The notes under the pieces: generated by a model | Databases searched by the model: none | Seen by the model: the letters and a program-made list of their open reading frames with translations, nothing else | Told to the model about the DNA's origin: nothing | Part shown: piece after piece, positions 54,161 through 63,500 of the stretch | Layout: each line of letters starts with the position of its first letter | How positions within the stretch are numbered: the first letter of the stretch is position 1 | Source of the DNA: Rhizobium sp. Leaf306 | GTDB lineage: Bacteria; Pseudomonadota; Alphaproteobacteria; Rhizobiales; Rhizobiaceae | Length of the DNA stretch: 64,000 nucleotides | Direction of reading: 5' to 3' | Assembly: GCF_001423425.1 (NCBI RefSeq) | Contig: NZ_LMNX01000004.1 | Coordinates: forward strand, 62,001 to 126,000 | Position numbers and translations under genes: made by a program

Positions 54161-54633
54161 CAATTCTGGCCTTCCTGGGATCCGGACGTGTCTGAAAGCT
54201 GGACCATCCAGCTGCCCTGACGGCCCGTGTCATATTCCTTGAAACCCATGCGCTGGAAGCCACGGGTGAAGCAGTCGTCGACGCCGACGACCTTGAACTC
54301 GTTCTCGGCGACGCACATGTTGACGCCGCCGGTCCAGCGGCCGCCGCGGGCCGCGTCCTCGGCATAGAGATAATAATAGCGGGACTGCAGCTCGCCTTCG
54401 ATCAGCGTCGCGCAGGTTGATGCGGGTACCTGCCACCAGCCTTCGGTGTTCCAGCCATCCTTGGCACGGTAGCCGATCGCCACGCCGACGAGGTTCTGGG
54501 TTCCGTTGCAGACGCGGAAATCCGCAAGTGCCGGAGACGCCATCAACAGCGGCGCACTGACGCAGAGCGCGGATGCCACGGCAGGCACAGAAAACAGGGC
54601 GGAAAGATATGTTCTAAGGGATTTTTTCGACAC
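54160..54633 (-). CDS. DUF1036 exported protein
   Basis: 157 aa from a GTG at 54633, chosen because it opens a normal signal peptide (VSKKSLRTYLSALFSVPAV then LLMASPALA) and has GGAAACC before it; the frame continues to a TTG at 54699. The mature part DFRVCNGTQNLVGVAIGYR, GWWQVPASTCATLIEGEL and RYYYLYAEDAARGG matches DUF1036. Its consistent pairing with pyk in Rhizobiales is unexplained. Confidence 0.85.
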   Translation of the reverse strand: MSKKSLRTYLSALFSVPAVASALCVSAPLLMASPALADFRVCNGTQNLVGVAIGYRAKDGWNTEGWWQVPASTCATLIEGELQSRYYYLYAEDAARGGRWTGGVNMCVAENEFKVVGVDDCFTRGFQRMGFKEYDTGRQGSWMVQLSDTSGSQEGQN

Positions 54634-54809
54634 GGTTTCCGTCAGGACTCCATGGTTATTCGTGATGCACTTTCTCGCGCGGCAGGGTTTGAAAGTCAAC
54701 GCAATCTAATCGATTATATTCTGAACGCCCGCCGGGGGCCGCTTGCCTTGTCCGCGGCGACCATGGCAGGAAACGGCCGAGATATCACCGGGACAGGCTG
54801 CGCAAAACA

Positions 54810-55622
54810 ATGGTACAAGCCCCGATGGACACAGACGACTTCCAACCGTTCGAAATTATAGACGGCGATTATGACGGCGGGATGGTTCTTCTCGCCGACC
54901 ACGCAATGAACCGCCTGCCCGCCCGCTACGGCGATCTTGGCCTGCCAGAAGACGCATTCCGGCGCCACATCGCCTTCGATATCGGCATCGAGGGACTGAC
55001 CCGCCGGCTGGCCGACATTCTGGACGTGCCGGCCGTGCTCGGCTGCTTTTCCCGCCTGCTGATCGATCCGAACCGCGGCGAAGACGATCCGACGCTGATC
55101 ATGAAGATCTCCGACGGCGCCATCGTTTCCGGCAATCACCCGATCACCCAGGAAGAATGGGATTTTCGGCTTGCTACCTACCACCGGCCCTATCACCGCG
55201 CCGTCGAGCAGACGATTGCAAGAGCCAGCGCGTCCGGCCGGGCACCGCTTGTACTGTCGCTGCATTCCTTCACGCCGTACTGGCGCGAAACGCCGCGGCC
55301 CTGGCATGCGGGCGTGCTGTGGGATACCGACGATCGGGTCGTCGTACCTCTCATCGAGCAGCTTAGAATTCCCGGCGATATCGTCGTCGGCGACAACGAA
55401 CCCTATGACGGCGCCCTGAAGGGCGACACCATGTACCGGCACTGCATGATCCCCGGTATTCCCCACACCCTGCTGGAAGTGCGCCAGGACCTGATCGGCG
55501 ACGAGCAAGGCATCGAGGACTGGGCACAAAGATTGGCGCCGATCTTCACGACGCTCAATGCCGACCCCACATTGCATGCGTATCAAATCTTTCCGTCGCG
55601 CACCGGCCCCTACCCCGCGTGA
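54810..55622 (+). CDS. N-formylglutamate amidohydrolase family protein
   Basis: 270 aa, FGase fold. VLLADHAMNRLPARYGDLGL carries the metal/substrate His of the first motif, HIAFDIGIEGLTRRLAD follows, then FSRLLIDPNRGEDDPTLI, YHRPYHRAVEQTI and LSLHSFTP. In the Hut pathway FGase releases glutamate from N-formylglutamate; no hut genes are near, so the substrate may differ. Followed by DUF1244 after 23 bases. Confidence 0.86.
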   Translation: MVQAPMDTDDFQPFEIIDGDYDGGMVLLADHAMNRLPARYGDLGLPEDAFRRHIAFDIGIEGLTRRLADILDVPAVLGCFSRLLIDPNRGEDDPTLIMKISDGAIVSGNHPITQEEWDFRLATYHRPYHRAVEQTIARASASGRAPLVLSLHSFTPYWRETPRPWHAGVLWDTDDRVVVPLIEQLRIPGDIVVGDNEPYDGALKGDTMYRHCMIPGIPHTLLEVRQDLIGDEQGIEDWAQRLAPIFTTLNADPTLHAYQIFPSRTGPYPA

Positions 55623-55645
55623 GCGTTCAGCCAAAGGAGGTCACG

Positions 55646-55954
55646 ATGACCGAACTTTCCAAGGAACAGCAGACCGAGCTCGAGGCTGCAGCCTTCCGTC
55701 GCCTCGTGTCACATCTGCGCGAGCGGACCGACGTTCAGAACATAGATCTGATGAACATGGCCGGCTTCTGCCGAAACTGCCTGTCCAACTGGTACAAGGA
55801 CGCAGCCGACGAGGCAGGCCTTGCGCTCACGAAGGATGCATCCCGCGAGATCGTCTATGGCATGCCCTACGAGGACTGGAAAAATCTGCACCAGGCAGAA
55901 TCCACAGGCGCTCAAAAAGCCGCATTCGAGGGCAACAAGCCGACCCATGGCTGA
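55646..55954 (+). CDS. DUF1244 family protein
   Basis: 102 aa from the ATG at 55646 with a perfect AAAGGAGG site. AAFRRLVSHLRERTDVQNID, MAGFCRNCLSNWYKDAADE and YGMPYEDWKNLHQ match DUF1244, whose conserved CRNC pair may bind a metal. Function unknown. Part of the conserved block before gapR. Confidence 0.88.
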   Translation: MTELSKEQQTELEAAAFRRLVSHLRERTDVQNIDLMNMAGFCRNCLSNWYKDAADEAGLALTKDASREIVYGMPYEDWKNLHQAESTGAQKAAFEGNKPTHG

Positions 55955-55965
55955 CGCCCACGGAC

Positions 55966-55987
55966 AAGGCCCGCGCATTTGGGCCTT
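55966..55987 (+). terminator. Weak hairpin after DUF1244
   Basis: AAGGCCC (55966-55972) pairs with GGGCCTT (55981-55987), 8-base loop, no T-tract. May partly separate DUF1244 from gapR. Confidence 0.4.
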
Positions 55988-56051
55988 GACCTTGCCGCCG
56001 CTTTTCGGCAGGTGACAGCCAATCAACACAGATCAAGATCAGGAGGCCCCG

Positions 56052-56324
56052 ATGTCTGATGCTCATGGCGTCGCCCGCGACCAGCTCCGCGCATTTATCG
56101 AGCGTATCGAGCGACTGGAAGAAGAGAAGAAGACCATCGCCGACGACATCAAGGATGTCTATGGCGAGGCCAAGGGCATGGGCTACGATACCAAGATCAT
56201 GAAAAAGGTCATCGCCCTTCGCAAGAAGGACGATCAGGAGCGGATGGAAGAGGACCTCATCCTCGACACCTATCTGGCAGCCCTCGGCATGATCGAAAGC
56301 CCGGCCGAACAGGACGCCGCCTAA
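56052..56324 (+). CDS. gapR: DUF2312 / GapR nucleoid-associated protein
   Basis: 90 aa. [39 protein letters not shown] and [19 protein letters not shown] match GapR of Caulobacter, an essential protein that clamps overtwisted AT-rich DNA ahead of replication forks and guides topoisomerases. Full length, with GGAGGCCCCG as ribosome binding site. Followed by a strong terminator. Confidence 0.92.
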   Translation: MSDAHGVARDQLRAFIERIERLEEEKKTIADDIKDVYGEAKGMGYDTKIMKKVIALRKKDDQERMEEDLILDTYLAALGMIESPAEQDAA

Positions 56325-56345
56325 ACAATTTCGAAGACGACAAGG

Positions 56346-56372
56346 AACCCGCCGGCAACGGCGGGTTTTTTC
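56346..56372 (+). terminator. Terminator after gapR
   Basis: AACCCGCC (56346-56353) pairs with GGCGGGTT (56360-56367) around 6 bases and is followed by six T in all. Confidence 0.92.
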
Positions 56373-56418
56373 ATGGGCGCAAGCATCGCATCTTCCTCAG
56401 AGACGCTCGGAATCGGTC

Positions 56419-57687
56419 ATGGATTATGATGTCATCGTCGTTGGCGCCGGTTTCACCGGCCTGACTGCCGCAACGCAGCTGATGAAAGCGGGCGTGAACG
56501 TTGTTTTGCTCGAAGCGCAGGAGCGCGTCGGCGGACGCGTCGAGGCGCAGGTTTTTGAGGATGGCACGGCCGTCGATGCGGGCGGACAGTTCTTTTGCCG
56601 CGACATGCCGGAAGTGGTCTCATTGGCAAGAGAGTTCGGCAGGACCTTTGTGAAGACCTATGCCGAGGGCGACACCACATACCTTCCCGAAGTCCCCCGC
56701 GGGCGGGCAGAAGCGATCTGGAACGGCGTCGATGCACTGCGCGAGACGATGATCGCGAGCGATCTTTCCGATCCGGCGCTCAGAAAGCTGACGGCTTACG
56801 ACTGGGCGCAGAGACAGCCGGTCGAGGACGATATACGGCAGGGGTTTCTGCGCATGGTGACCGGCCTCTGGTGCCGCGCGCCGGAGGATATTGCCTTCAC
56901 CTATCTCGCGGCAAACGACAGACGCATCACCAACACCACGTCCGAACTCGAGTTGTTTCTCGCCGGCACGATGCATGCGCTGGCCGACGATCTGGCGGCA
57001 ACTCTCGGCGATCGGCTAAGGCTTGGCATGCCTGTCAATGAGGTTGCCATTTCCGGTGACGGCGTCACGTTGATGACCGGCACGGGAAAAATGACGGCAG
57101 CGCAGGTCGTGCTCGCCGTGCCGCCCATCATGGCGCGCCGCCTGTCGTACGCCCCAGCACTCCCGCCGCATCTGACAAGAGCACTGGATGCGTGGAGCCC
57201 TGGCATGGTCATCAAGCTCAACATCCGCTTTGAGCGACCCTTTTGGCGAGACCGGGATCTCAGCGGCATGACCATGTGGAATGATCCGCAAGGCCTGTTT
57301 GCCTGCGACGCCAGTCGCGACGGTTACGCCGGACTGATCGTCTTCGTTAGCGGACCTTTGGCGGCGACGTGGCACGACAAGCCCGCCCGTGAGCTTGAAA
57401 CGTTCGTAATTGAGAAACTGGCGGAGGCGTTGGGCGACGAGGCCAGACACAGCCTGGACATTCGCATGCGTGACTGGGTCGACGACCGCTGGAGCGACGG
57501 CGCCTATAGTGACGTGATCACCAGTCTCGACGCTACCGACGCGGAAGCGACCCTGACAACCGGCATGCCGCCGGTACATTTCGCATCGTCGGAACTGTCG
57601 CCGTCTTTCCCGGGCTACGTCGAGGGGGCAATCGTCGCCGGCAAACAGGTGGCGGCCAAAGTCCTGAAACTCAGTCCTGGCCGCTGA
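56419..57687 (+). CDS. Flavin-containing monoamine oxidase
   Basis: 422 aa. FAD-binding GAGFTG at 9-14, then LLEAQERVGGRVEAQVFEDG and GGQFFCRDMPEVVSLARE, and a C-terminal FAD-contact at FPGYVEGAIVAGKQVAA. Oxidises an unknown primary or polyamine-type substrate. There is no signal peptide. The last 17 bases overlap the 3' end of the DUF882 gene on the other strand. Confidence 0.88.
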   Translation: MDYDVIVVGAGFTGLTAATQLMKAGVNVVLLEAQERVGGRVEAQVFEDGTAVDAGGQFFCRDMPEVVSLAREFGRTFVKTYAEGDTTYLPEVPRGRAEAIWNGVDALRETMIASDLSDPALRKLTAYDWAQRQPVEDDIRQGFLRMVTGLWCRAPEDIAFTYLAANDRRITNTTSELELFLAGTMHALADDLAATLGDRLRLGMPVNEVAISGDGVTLMTGTGKMTAAQVVLAVPPIMARRLSYAPALPPHLTRALDAWSPGMVIKLNIRFERPFWRDRDLSGMTMWNDPQGLFACDASRDGYAGLIVFVSGPLAATWHDKPARELETFVIEKLAEALGDEARHSLDIRMRDWVDDRWSDGAYSDVITSLDATDAEATLTTGMPPVHFASSELSPSFPGYVEGAIVAGKQVAAKVLKLSPGR

Positions 57688-59650
57688 ACCGGTTGGGATC
57701 GATGGCGACGGCAGCACTCACAGGCTTGAAGCCGCTGCTTGTGTAACCGGCCGAATAATCACGATCGAGCGTCCGGCTGACCACGCGAGGCGCCTTCATC
57801 GAAACCGGGTTCTGACCTTCGGCGCGATTGTTGTTCACTGCCCATTTCGCCACCATGTCACCGGTCAAGCCGTTCTTGCCAGCTTTGGCCTGCCCCTGTG
57901 CAGTCGCAGGCTTGCCAGCGCGGCCGCTCTTGGCGGTGCCGTAGCTCGGCATGGTACCCAGCGACGCCGTTGCAGGACGCGGCGCGTCAAACCCGTCGCC
58001 GAACTGCATCTGCTTGGCGGACGGCTGGATCACCTTGGGCGAAAGAGCCGCTATCTGGCGCTGCGCAGGCGCGGCCATCGGCACCGGTGCCGACACGGCG
58101 ACGGCCTGGGCTGGCGCTCTTGCTGGCGCCGCCTGCGGTGCCGGAACAACCGGCGCTTCGACGCTTCGCGACAGCGCTGCCACCAGTTCCGGCGTAAGGC
58201 TCTGCTGATCGCTCTGCGGGCGCGATGCAACGAGCGGCGCTGCTGGAGCACCCGGGCGGTGGATCGGAACTGGCACGGAGCCAAGGTTTTCGAATGGCGC
58301 CGGCTCTATGGAGGCAGTCAAGACGCTGGTTTCCGCATCACCCTTCAGCCCGCGAGGACCAAGGAGGGTCGGAACCGGAATGGCGTAACCGGACAGATCG
58401 GCGAAATTTTCAGCCCGCTGCACATCGGCTGCAGCAGCCGTCTGCATGGCAAGCGCGTCCTGCGCCGCATTGCGGGTCGGCTGATAGAGCGCCGTGGCAA
58501 GCCCACCCGGACCCGCGGTGCTGGAATCGGAACGGAAGGCCGGCCGTGACAGCGGCACAGGCGCTGCAATCGCCGGCTCGACCGGCTCAGCAGCAGCAAC
58601 GAGTGTCGGTGCAGTAGGCGTCGGCGCAGTCGGCGTCGGCGCAACCCGTGCAGTCGCGACCGGTGCCTCTTCGCCATCGTCGGCAGCCGGAGCGGAACGC
58701 GGTGCTCCACGGCTGGCGACCATTGGTGCCTTCATGTCTTCGTTGTCTTCGACCTCGTCGGCACCACCGCCGCCAAACAGTGCGGCAAGGAACCCGCGAC
58801 GCTTGGGTGCTTCGCCGCGGATCGAGCCGCCGGCTGTGCTGGCGATCGCAATCGAGTCAGAACCAACGCGCTTCTTGTAATCGGCGAGAGCGACCTCGTA
58901 GCCCGGCAACGGATTGCCGTCAGCCGGGAGATGCAGCGTGTTGCCCTTCGGGAAGATCTGAACCAGTTCCTTGCGGGTCATGCGCGGCCAGGCACGAACG
59001 CCGCCAACATCGAGATGCACGAAAGGGGAACCGGAAGTCGGGTAGAAGCCGACGCCGCCCACCTGCATCTGCATGGCGAGCGCCCGCAGGGTCGAGAGCT
59101 TCACGCCCGGAATGTAAAAGTCCATCGCCTTGCCGAGCATGTGCTGGCTGTTCTTCGCGACGCCGGTCTTGCGCGAGCGACCGCGCAGCATGCCGTTTGT
59201 GGTCGGCGAACGGAAAGCGGAGACGATGTGGATGGAATCGGTGGCGCCGGAGCGCTGGTAGACTTCCCAAACCAGGTCGAACAGGCGCGGATCCATCTTC
59301 GTCGGCTGGTTCTGGCGCCAGTCGCGGAGGAACTGGTTGAGCTGTGCCAGACCGCGCGGATCGAATCGGCCATTGCGCTTGTAGGTGATGGTGGCCTTCT
59401 CGCCGGTGTGGACGAAATAGAGCTTCAGGCTGCGGGTATCGCCAGCGGCCTCTGCCTCGTGCACCGAAGCTGGAAGAATCGTAAATGCGATTGCAGCAAG
59501 GGTCGACGCCACGACGAAACGCTTGGCGATCCGCTTGAAGATCGACGATCTGATCCCTGCAAGACGACCAGATCCGGCGCCAACGCGCGCCGCACGGTCA
59601 TCGTCAGAGCGCACACCCGAAGGCGTTTTCTGAACTTTGAAATACGGCAA
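57671..59650 (-). CDS. DUF882 (YcbK-like, peptidase M15-type) exported protein with long tail
   Basis: 659 aa. A basic N-terminus and signal/anchor helix at about 45-65 (FVVASTLAAIAFTILPASVH) lead to the M15-like DUF882 domain at about 75-270 (FLRDWRQNQPTKMDPRLFDL, VSAFRSPTTN, SQHMLGKAMDFYIPGV, HLDVGGVRAWPRM), which keeps the conserved metal residues. Residues 290-600 are a low-complexity Ala/Pro-rich tail with repeated TAPTPTAPT units. The domain may trim or bind peptidoglycan. The tail is far longer than the YcbK core of about 180 residues. Confidence 0.85.
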   Translation of the reverse strand: MPYFKVQKTPSGVRSDDDRAARVGAGSGRLAGIRSSIFKRIAKRFVVASTLAAIAFTILPASVHEAEAAGDTRSLKLYFVHTGEKATITYKRNGRFDPRGLAQLNQFLRDWRQNQPTKMDPRLFDLVWEVYQRSGATDSIHIVSAFRSPTTNGMLRGRSRKTGVAKNSQHMLGKAMDFYIPGVKLSTLRALAMQMQVGGVGFYPTSGSPFVHLDVGGVRAWPRMTRKELVQIFPKGNTLHLPADGNPLPGYEVALADYKKRVGSDSIAIASTAGGSIRGEAPKRRGFLAALFGGGGADEVEDNEDMKAPMVASRGAPRSAPAADDGEEAPVATARVAPTPTAPTPTAPTLVAAAEPVEPAIAAPVPLSRPAFRSDSSTAGPGGLATALYQPTRNAAQDALAMQTAAAADVQRAENFADLSGYAIPVPTLLGPRGLKGDAETSVLTASIEPAPFENLGSVPVPIHRPGAPAAPLVASRPQSDQQSLTPELVAALSRSVEAPVVPAPQAAPARAPAQAVAVSAPVPMAAPAQRQIAALSPKVIQPSAKQMQFGDGFDAPRPATASLGTMPSYGTAKSGRAGKPATAQGQAKAGKNGLTGDMVAKWAVNNNRAEGQNPVSMKAPRVVSRTLDRDYSAGYTSSGFKPVSAAVAIDPNRFSGQD

Positions 59651-59845
59651 AGCGTTCCCCGTCCTGTCGACAACTACCCTCGTCGTCTCATCTGACTGCT
59701 AAATGCGGTGACAGCATGGCAAATGTGTCACACAAGCACAAGCACCTCTCGTATAGTCAATGAATTGCTAATGAGAGATTGACAAGGTTAGGGGAAGAGG
59801 CTTGCGCGAAGATTATCGTCATTAAAATCCCGATTTCGCGCCGAT

Positions 59846-61429
59846 TCAGGCCGCTTCCTTCAGCGGATCGTCGGGATCGATGCCATAATCCTTGAGTTTT
59901 CTGTAGAGGGTCGAGCGCCCGATGCCGAGTTTGCGCGCCACCTGGCTCATCTGTCCGCGATAAAATTTCAGTGCAAAACGGATCAGCTCTTCTTCCACGT
60001 CGGCCAGTTTACGCACTTCGCCGGTGTCGTCCGTGCTGACGATGACGTTGTCGGAAGCCGGATAGGCGGCCGCCAGCAGCGCGCGCGGATCGGGCCGCAT
60101 TGGCTGGGTATGCATGGCGGACCGTACCGGGATCGGGAAGCCACCATCGACAACGGCCTCGTGCCGCAGACGCGGACGCGGATCCATCTCGAGCGATGAA
60201 GGCTGCACGGCAGCGCCGGTCGCGGCCAATTCTTCGCTGCGGAATTCCGGCAGCTGAGCTGCAATCTGAGGGAAATCTTCGTCCGTCAGCTTGTCGCCCT
60301 GGGTCAGAACCACGGCGCGGAAGATCGCGTTTTCCAGCTGGCGGATATTGCCCGGCCAGTCGTAGGCGGTCAGAAGTGCCATCGCGCTGGCGCTGATCCC
60401 GACACTGCGTTCGAGTTTCTGTTCCGCCGAAAAGCGCTCGGCGAAAACCCGGACCAGATGCGGAATGTCTTCCTTGCGGCGACGCAGCGCCGGGATGGTG
60501 ATGGGGAAGACGTTGAGACGGTAATAGAGGTCCTCGCGGAACCGCCCTGCCCGGACTTCCTCGATCAGGTCCTTGTTGGTCGCCGAAATCAGCCGCACGT
60601 TGACCTTCTGGACCTTGCCGGCCCCGACAGTCTCGATTTCGCCCTGCTGCACGGCGCGCAGAAGCTTCACCTGAACTTCAAGCGGAAGATCACCGATCTC
60701 GTCCAGGAACAGCGTGCCGCCGTCAGCCTCGACGAACTTGCCCGTGTGCCGCTCGGAGGCGCCGGTAAACGCGCCCTTCTCGTGACCGAACAGGATGCTC
60801 TCGACAAGATTGTGCGGGATGGCACCGCAATTGACGGTGATGAATGGCTTTCCTGCGCGGTCGCTGGCAGACTGGATGGCCCGGGCCACCATTTCCTTGC
60901 CAACGCCCGATTCGCCTTCGAGCACCACCGGAATGTTGGAATGCGCGGCGCGCTGGGCCAGATCGATGACGCGCAGCATGTCCGGGCTTGCCGAAACGAT
61001 ATCGTTGAAACCGACGATGCCGGCGCGACGTCGACCGGTGCGCGACTTGGTTTCCTTCTGGCCAACCTTCAGGGCATTGCCGATCGACGCACCGATCCGC
61101 TCCGGTGACACCGGTTTGACGACGAAATCGAAGGCACCGGCGCGCATGGCTTCCACCACCGTTTCGATGCCGCCCTGGCCGGTCTGCACGATGACGGGCG
61201 TATCGATGCCCATGCTGCGGATGGTTGAAAGAAAGCTCAGCCCGTCCATTTCCGGCATCATCAGGTCAAGCACGATGACATTGACCGGTCCGCTGAGGTT
61301 TTGGAGAAAGTCGAGAGCAACGAGGCCGTTCTCGGCGAGATGGGCGACATGTCCGAACCGTTCGACGGCATTCTTCAAGAGGCGGCGCTGGATCGGATCG
61401 TCATCTACGACTAGGACATGGGCAATCAT
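59846..61429 (-). CDS. Sigma-54 response regulator, NtrC family
   Basis: 527 aa from the ATG at 61429. Receiver domain 3-120 with Asp55 ([10 protein letters not shown]) and Lys in VVKPVS; AAA+ domain with Walker A GESGVGKE at 172-179, GAFTGA loop at 219-224 for sigma54 contact, and [13 protein letters not shown]alker B near 240; C-terminal Fis-type helix-turn-helix ([19 protein letters not shown]). No partner kinase is adjacent, so its input is unknown. Linker 375-475 is long and Pro/Asp-rich. Confidence 0.92.
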   Translation of the reverse strand: MIAHVLVVDDDPIQRRLLKNAVERFGHVAHLAENGLVALDFLQNLSGPVNVIVLDLMMPEMDGLSFLSTIRSMGIDTPVIVQTGQGGIETVVEAMRAGAFDFVVKPVSPERIGASIGNALKVGQKETKSRTGRRRAGIVGFNDIVSASPDMLRVIDLAQRAAHSNIPVVLEGESGVGKEMVARAIQSASDRAGKPFITVNCGAIPHNLVESILFGHEKGAFTGASERHTGKFVEADGGTLFLDEIGDLPLEVQVKLLRAVQQGEIETVGAGKVQKVNVRLISATNKDLIEEVRAGRFREDLYYRLNVFPITIPALRRRKEDIPHLVRVFAERFSAEQKLERSVGISASAMALLTAYDWPGNIRQLENAIFRAVVLTQGDKLTDEDFPQIAAQLPEFRSEELAATGAAVQPSSLEMDPRPRLRHEAVVDGGFPIPVRSAMHTQPMRPDPRALLAAAYPASDNVIVSTDDTGEVRKLADVEEELIRFALKFYRGQMSQVARKLGIGRSTLYRKLKDYGIDPDDPLKEAA

Positions 61430-61592
61430 GCTCGGCTCCTGCAACGTTCATCGTGCACCCTTGATGGGCTCTTATGCTGCAAGTTGTGTCAGAGAGGCTT
61501 GAACATCCCCTTTTGAGAAAAGCTTGCATTTTAACGGCCGAGGGGGAAAACAGTCGGTTCTGGCACAGGATCGCCGTCGACAGGAGAAAACC

Positions 61593-63464
61593 GTGAGAAA
61601 TTTCCGTAACTGGCACACCATGACCGTCTCTCCTGCTTTTTCCGGCGCGTCGCCCGCTGCTTCGCCCGCCGACCCCGCGCTCGGTCTCCTGCCAGTCTGG
61701 AAATTGTCCGATCTCTACGCTGCCAAGGATGCCCCAGAATTTGTGGCCGATCTGGAAAAGGCGCGCACGCTGTCGCTCGCTTTCGAGGAAAAGTGGAAGG
61801 GCAAGCTTGCAGACGCTGCCGCAAAAACCGGTGCCGGCGGACTTGGCGAGGCCTTGTCGGAATATGACGCGCTCGACGACCTCCTCGGCAAGATCGGCTC
61901 GTTCGCCGGCCTCACCTATTTTTCAGACACTTCCAACCCCGCAAACGGCAAGTTCTACGGCGACATTCAGACAAAGCTGACGGATCTCTCCTCGCATCTC
62001 CTGTTTTTCGCGCTGGAACTGAACCGGATCGACGATGCGGTCATCAATGCGGCGATGGACCGCGATCCCGCAACCGGCCATTTCCGCCCCTGGCTGGTGG
62101 ACTTGAGAATGGACAAGCCCTTCCAGCTGGACGACAAGCTCGAGCAGCTCTTTCTCGAAAAGTCGATGACGTCGGCCGCAGCCTTCAACCGCCTGTTCGA
62201 CGAAACCATGTCGGAGCTGCGCTTCGAGGTGGACGGCGAAAAACAACCGCTCGAAATCACGCTCAACATGCTGGTAGAGCCCGAGCCGGAAACCCGCGCC
62301 AAGGCGGCCGTAGCACTGTCGAAAACCTTTGGCGAAAACCTGCGCGTCTTCACGTTGATCACCAACACGCTCGCCAAGGACAAGGAAATTTCCGACCGCT
62401 GGCGCGGGTTTGAGGATATCGCCGACAGCCGTCACCTGGCGAACCGCGTCGAACGCGAAGTCGTCGACGCGCTCTCGGAAGCGGTGACGCAAGCCTATCC
62501 CCGCCTGTCGCACCGCTATTACGCGATGAAGGCGAAATGGCTCGGCGTCGACCAGCTGAACTATTGGGACCGCAATGCGCCACTGCCGGAAACGCCGAAA
62601 GGCCTGATTTCATGGCCGGAAGCAAAGGACACCGTCCTGTCCGCCTATGGCGCCTTCTCGCCGGAAATGGCCGCCATCGCCGGCCGCTTCTTCGACGAGG
62701 AATGGATCGACGCGCCGGCACGTCCCGGCAAGGCACCGGGCGCGTTCGCGCATCCGGTCGTGCCCTCTGCCCACCCTTACGTTCTCGTCAACTATATGGG
62801 CAAGCCCCGCGACGTGATGACGCTTGCCCACGAGCTTGGCCATGGCGTGCATCAGGTTCTCGCAGGCGGTCAGGGCGCGCTGATGTGCCAGACACCGCTG
62901 ACGCTTGCCGAAACCGCCTCCGTGTTCGGCGAGATGCTGACGTTCCGGGCACTTTTGGAAAAGACCAGGGACAAGCGCGAACGCAAGGCGATGCTGGCCC
63001 AGAAGGTGGAGGATATGATCAATACGGTCGTCCGCCAGATCGCCTTCTACCAGTTCGAGCGCAAGATCCATACTGCCCGCAAGCAGGGCGAACTGACGTC
63101 GGAGCAGATCGGCGAACTGTGGCTGTCCGTCCAGAACGAGAGCCTCGGCCCGGCAATCCGGATCTCGGAAGGCTACGAGACGTGGTGGACCTATATCCCC
63201 CACTTCATCCATTCGCCTTTCTACGTCTATGCCTACGCCTTCGGCGACTGCCTGGTGAACTCGCTCTACGCGGTCTACCAGAACGCCGCACCCGGCTTCC
63301 AGGACAAGTATTTCGACCTCCTGAAGGCAGGCGGCACCAAGCATCATTCGGAATTGCTCAAGCCATTCGGCCTCGATGCCACCGACCCGTCCTTCTGGTC
63401 GAAGGGCCTGTCGATGATCGAAGGCCTGATCGACGAGTTGGAAGCGCTGGACAAGGCTGTCTGA
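61593..63464 (+). CDS. pepF: M3 family oligoendopeptidase PepF
   Basis: 623 aa from the GTG at 61593, which has AGGAG at 6 bases; an ATG at 61620 lacks a site, and the open frame begins at 61524. Zinc site HELGH at 413-417 with a downstream Glu in LAETASVFGEM; WWTYIPHFIHSPFYVYAYAFG (split over two stretches) and the C-terminal GTKHHSELLKPFG are typical. A cytoplasmic metallopeptidase that degrades short peptides. It is followed 36 bases later by the aminotransferase gene. Confidence 0.92.
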   Translation: MRNFRNWHTMTVSPAFSGASPAASPADPALGLLPVWKLSDLYAAKDAPEFVADLEKARTLSLAFEEKWKGKLADAAAKTGAGGLGEALSEYDALDDLLGKIGSFAGLTYFSDTSNPANGKFYGDIQTKLTDLSSHLLFFALELNRIDDAVINAAMDRDPATGHFRPWLVDLRMDKPFQLDDKLEQLFLEKSMTSAAAFNRLFDETMSELRFEVDGEKQPLEITLNMLVEPEPETRAKAAVALSKTFGENLRVFTLITNTLAKDKEISDRWRGFEDIADSRHLANRVEREVVDALSEAVTQAYPRLSHRYYAMKAKWLGVDQLNYWDRNAPLPETPKGLISWPEAKDTVLSAYGAFSPEMAAIAGRFFDEEWIDAPARPGKAPGAFAHPVVPSAHPYVLVNYMGKPRDVMTLAHELGHGVHQVLAGGQGALMCQTPLTLAETASVFGEMLTFRALLEKTRDKRERKAMLAQKVEDMINTVVRQIAFYQFERKIHTARKQGELTSEQIGELWLSVQNESLGPAIRISEGYETWWTYIPHFIHSPFYVYAYAFGDCLVNSLYAVYQNAAPGFQDKYFDLLKAGGTKHHSELLKPFGLDATDPSFWSKGLSMIEGLIDELEALDKAV

Positions 63465-63500
63465 TCAACGGACGGTCAAACGCAGGTCGGAGGGGTTGCG

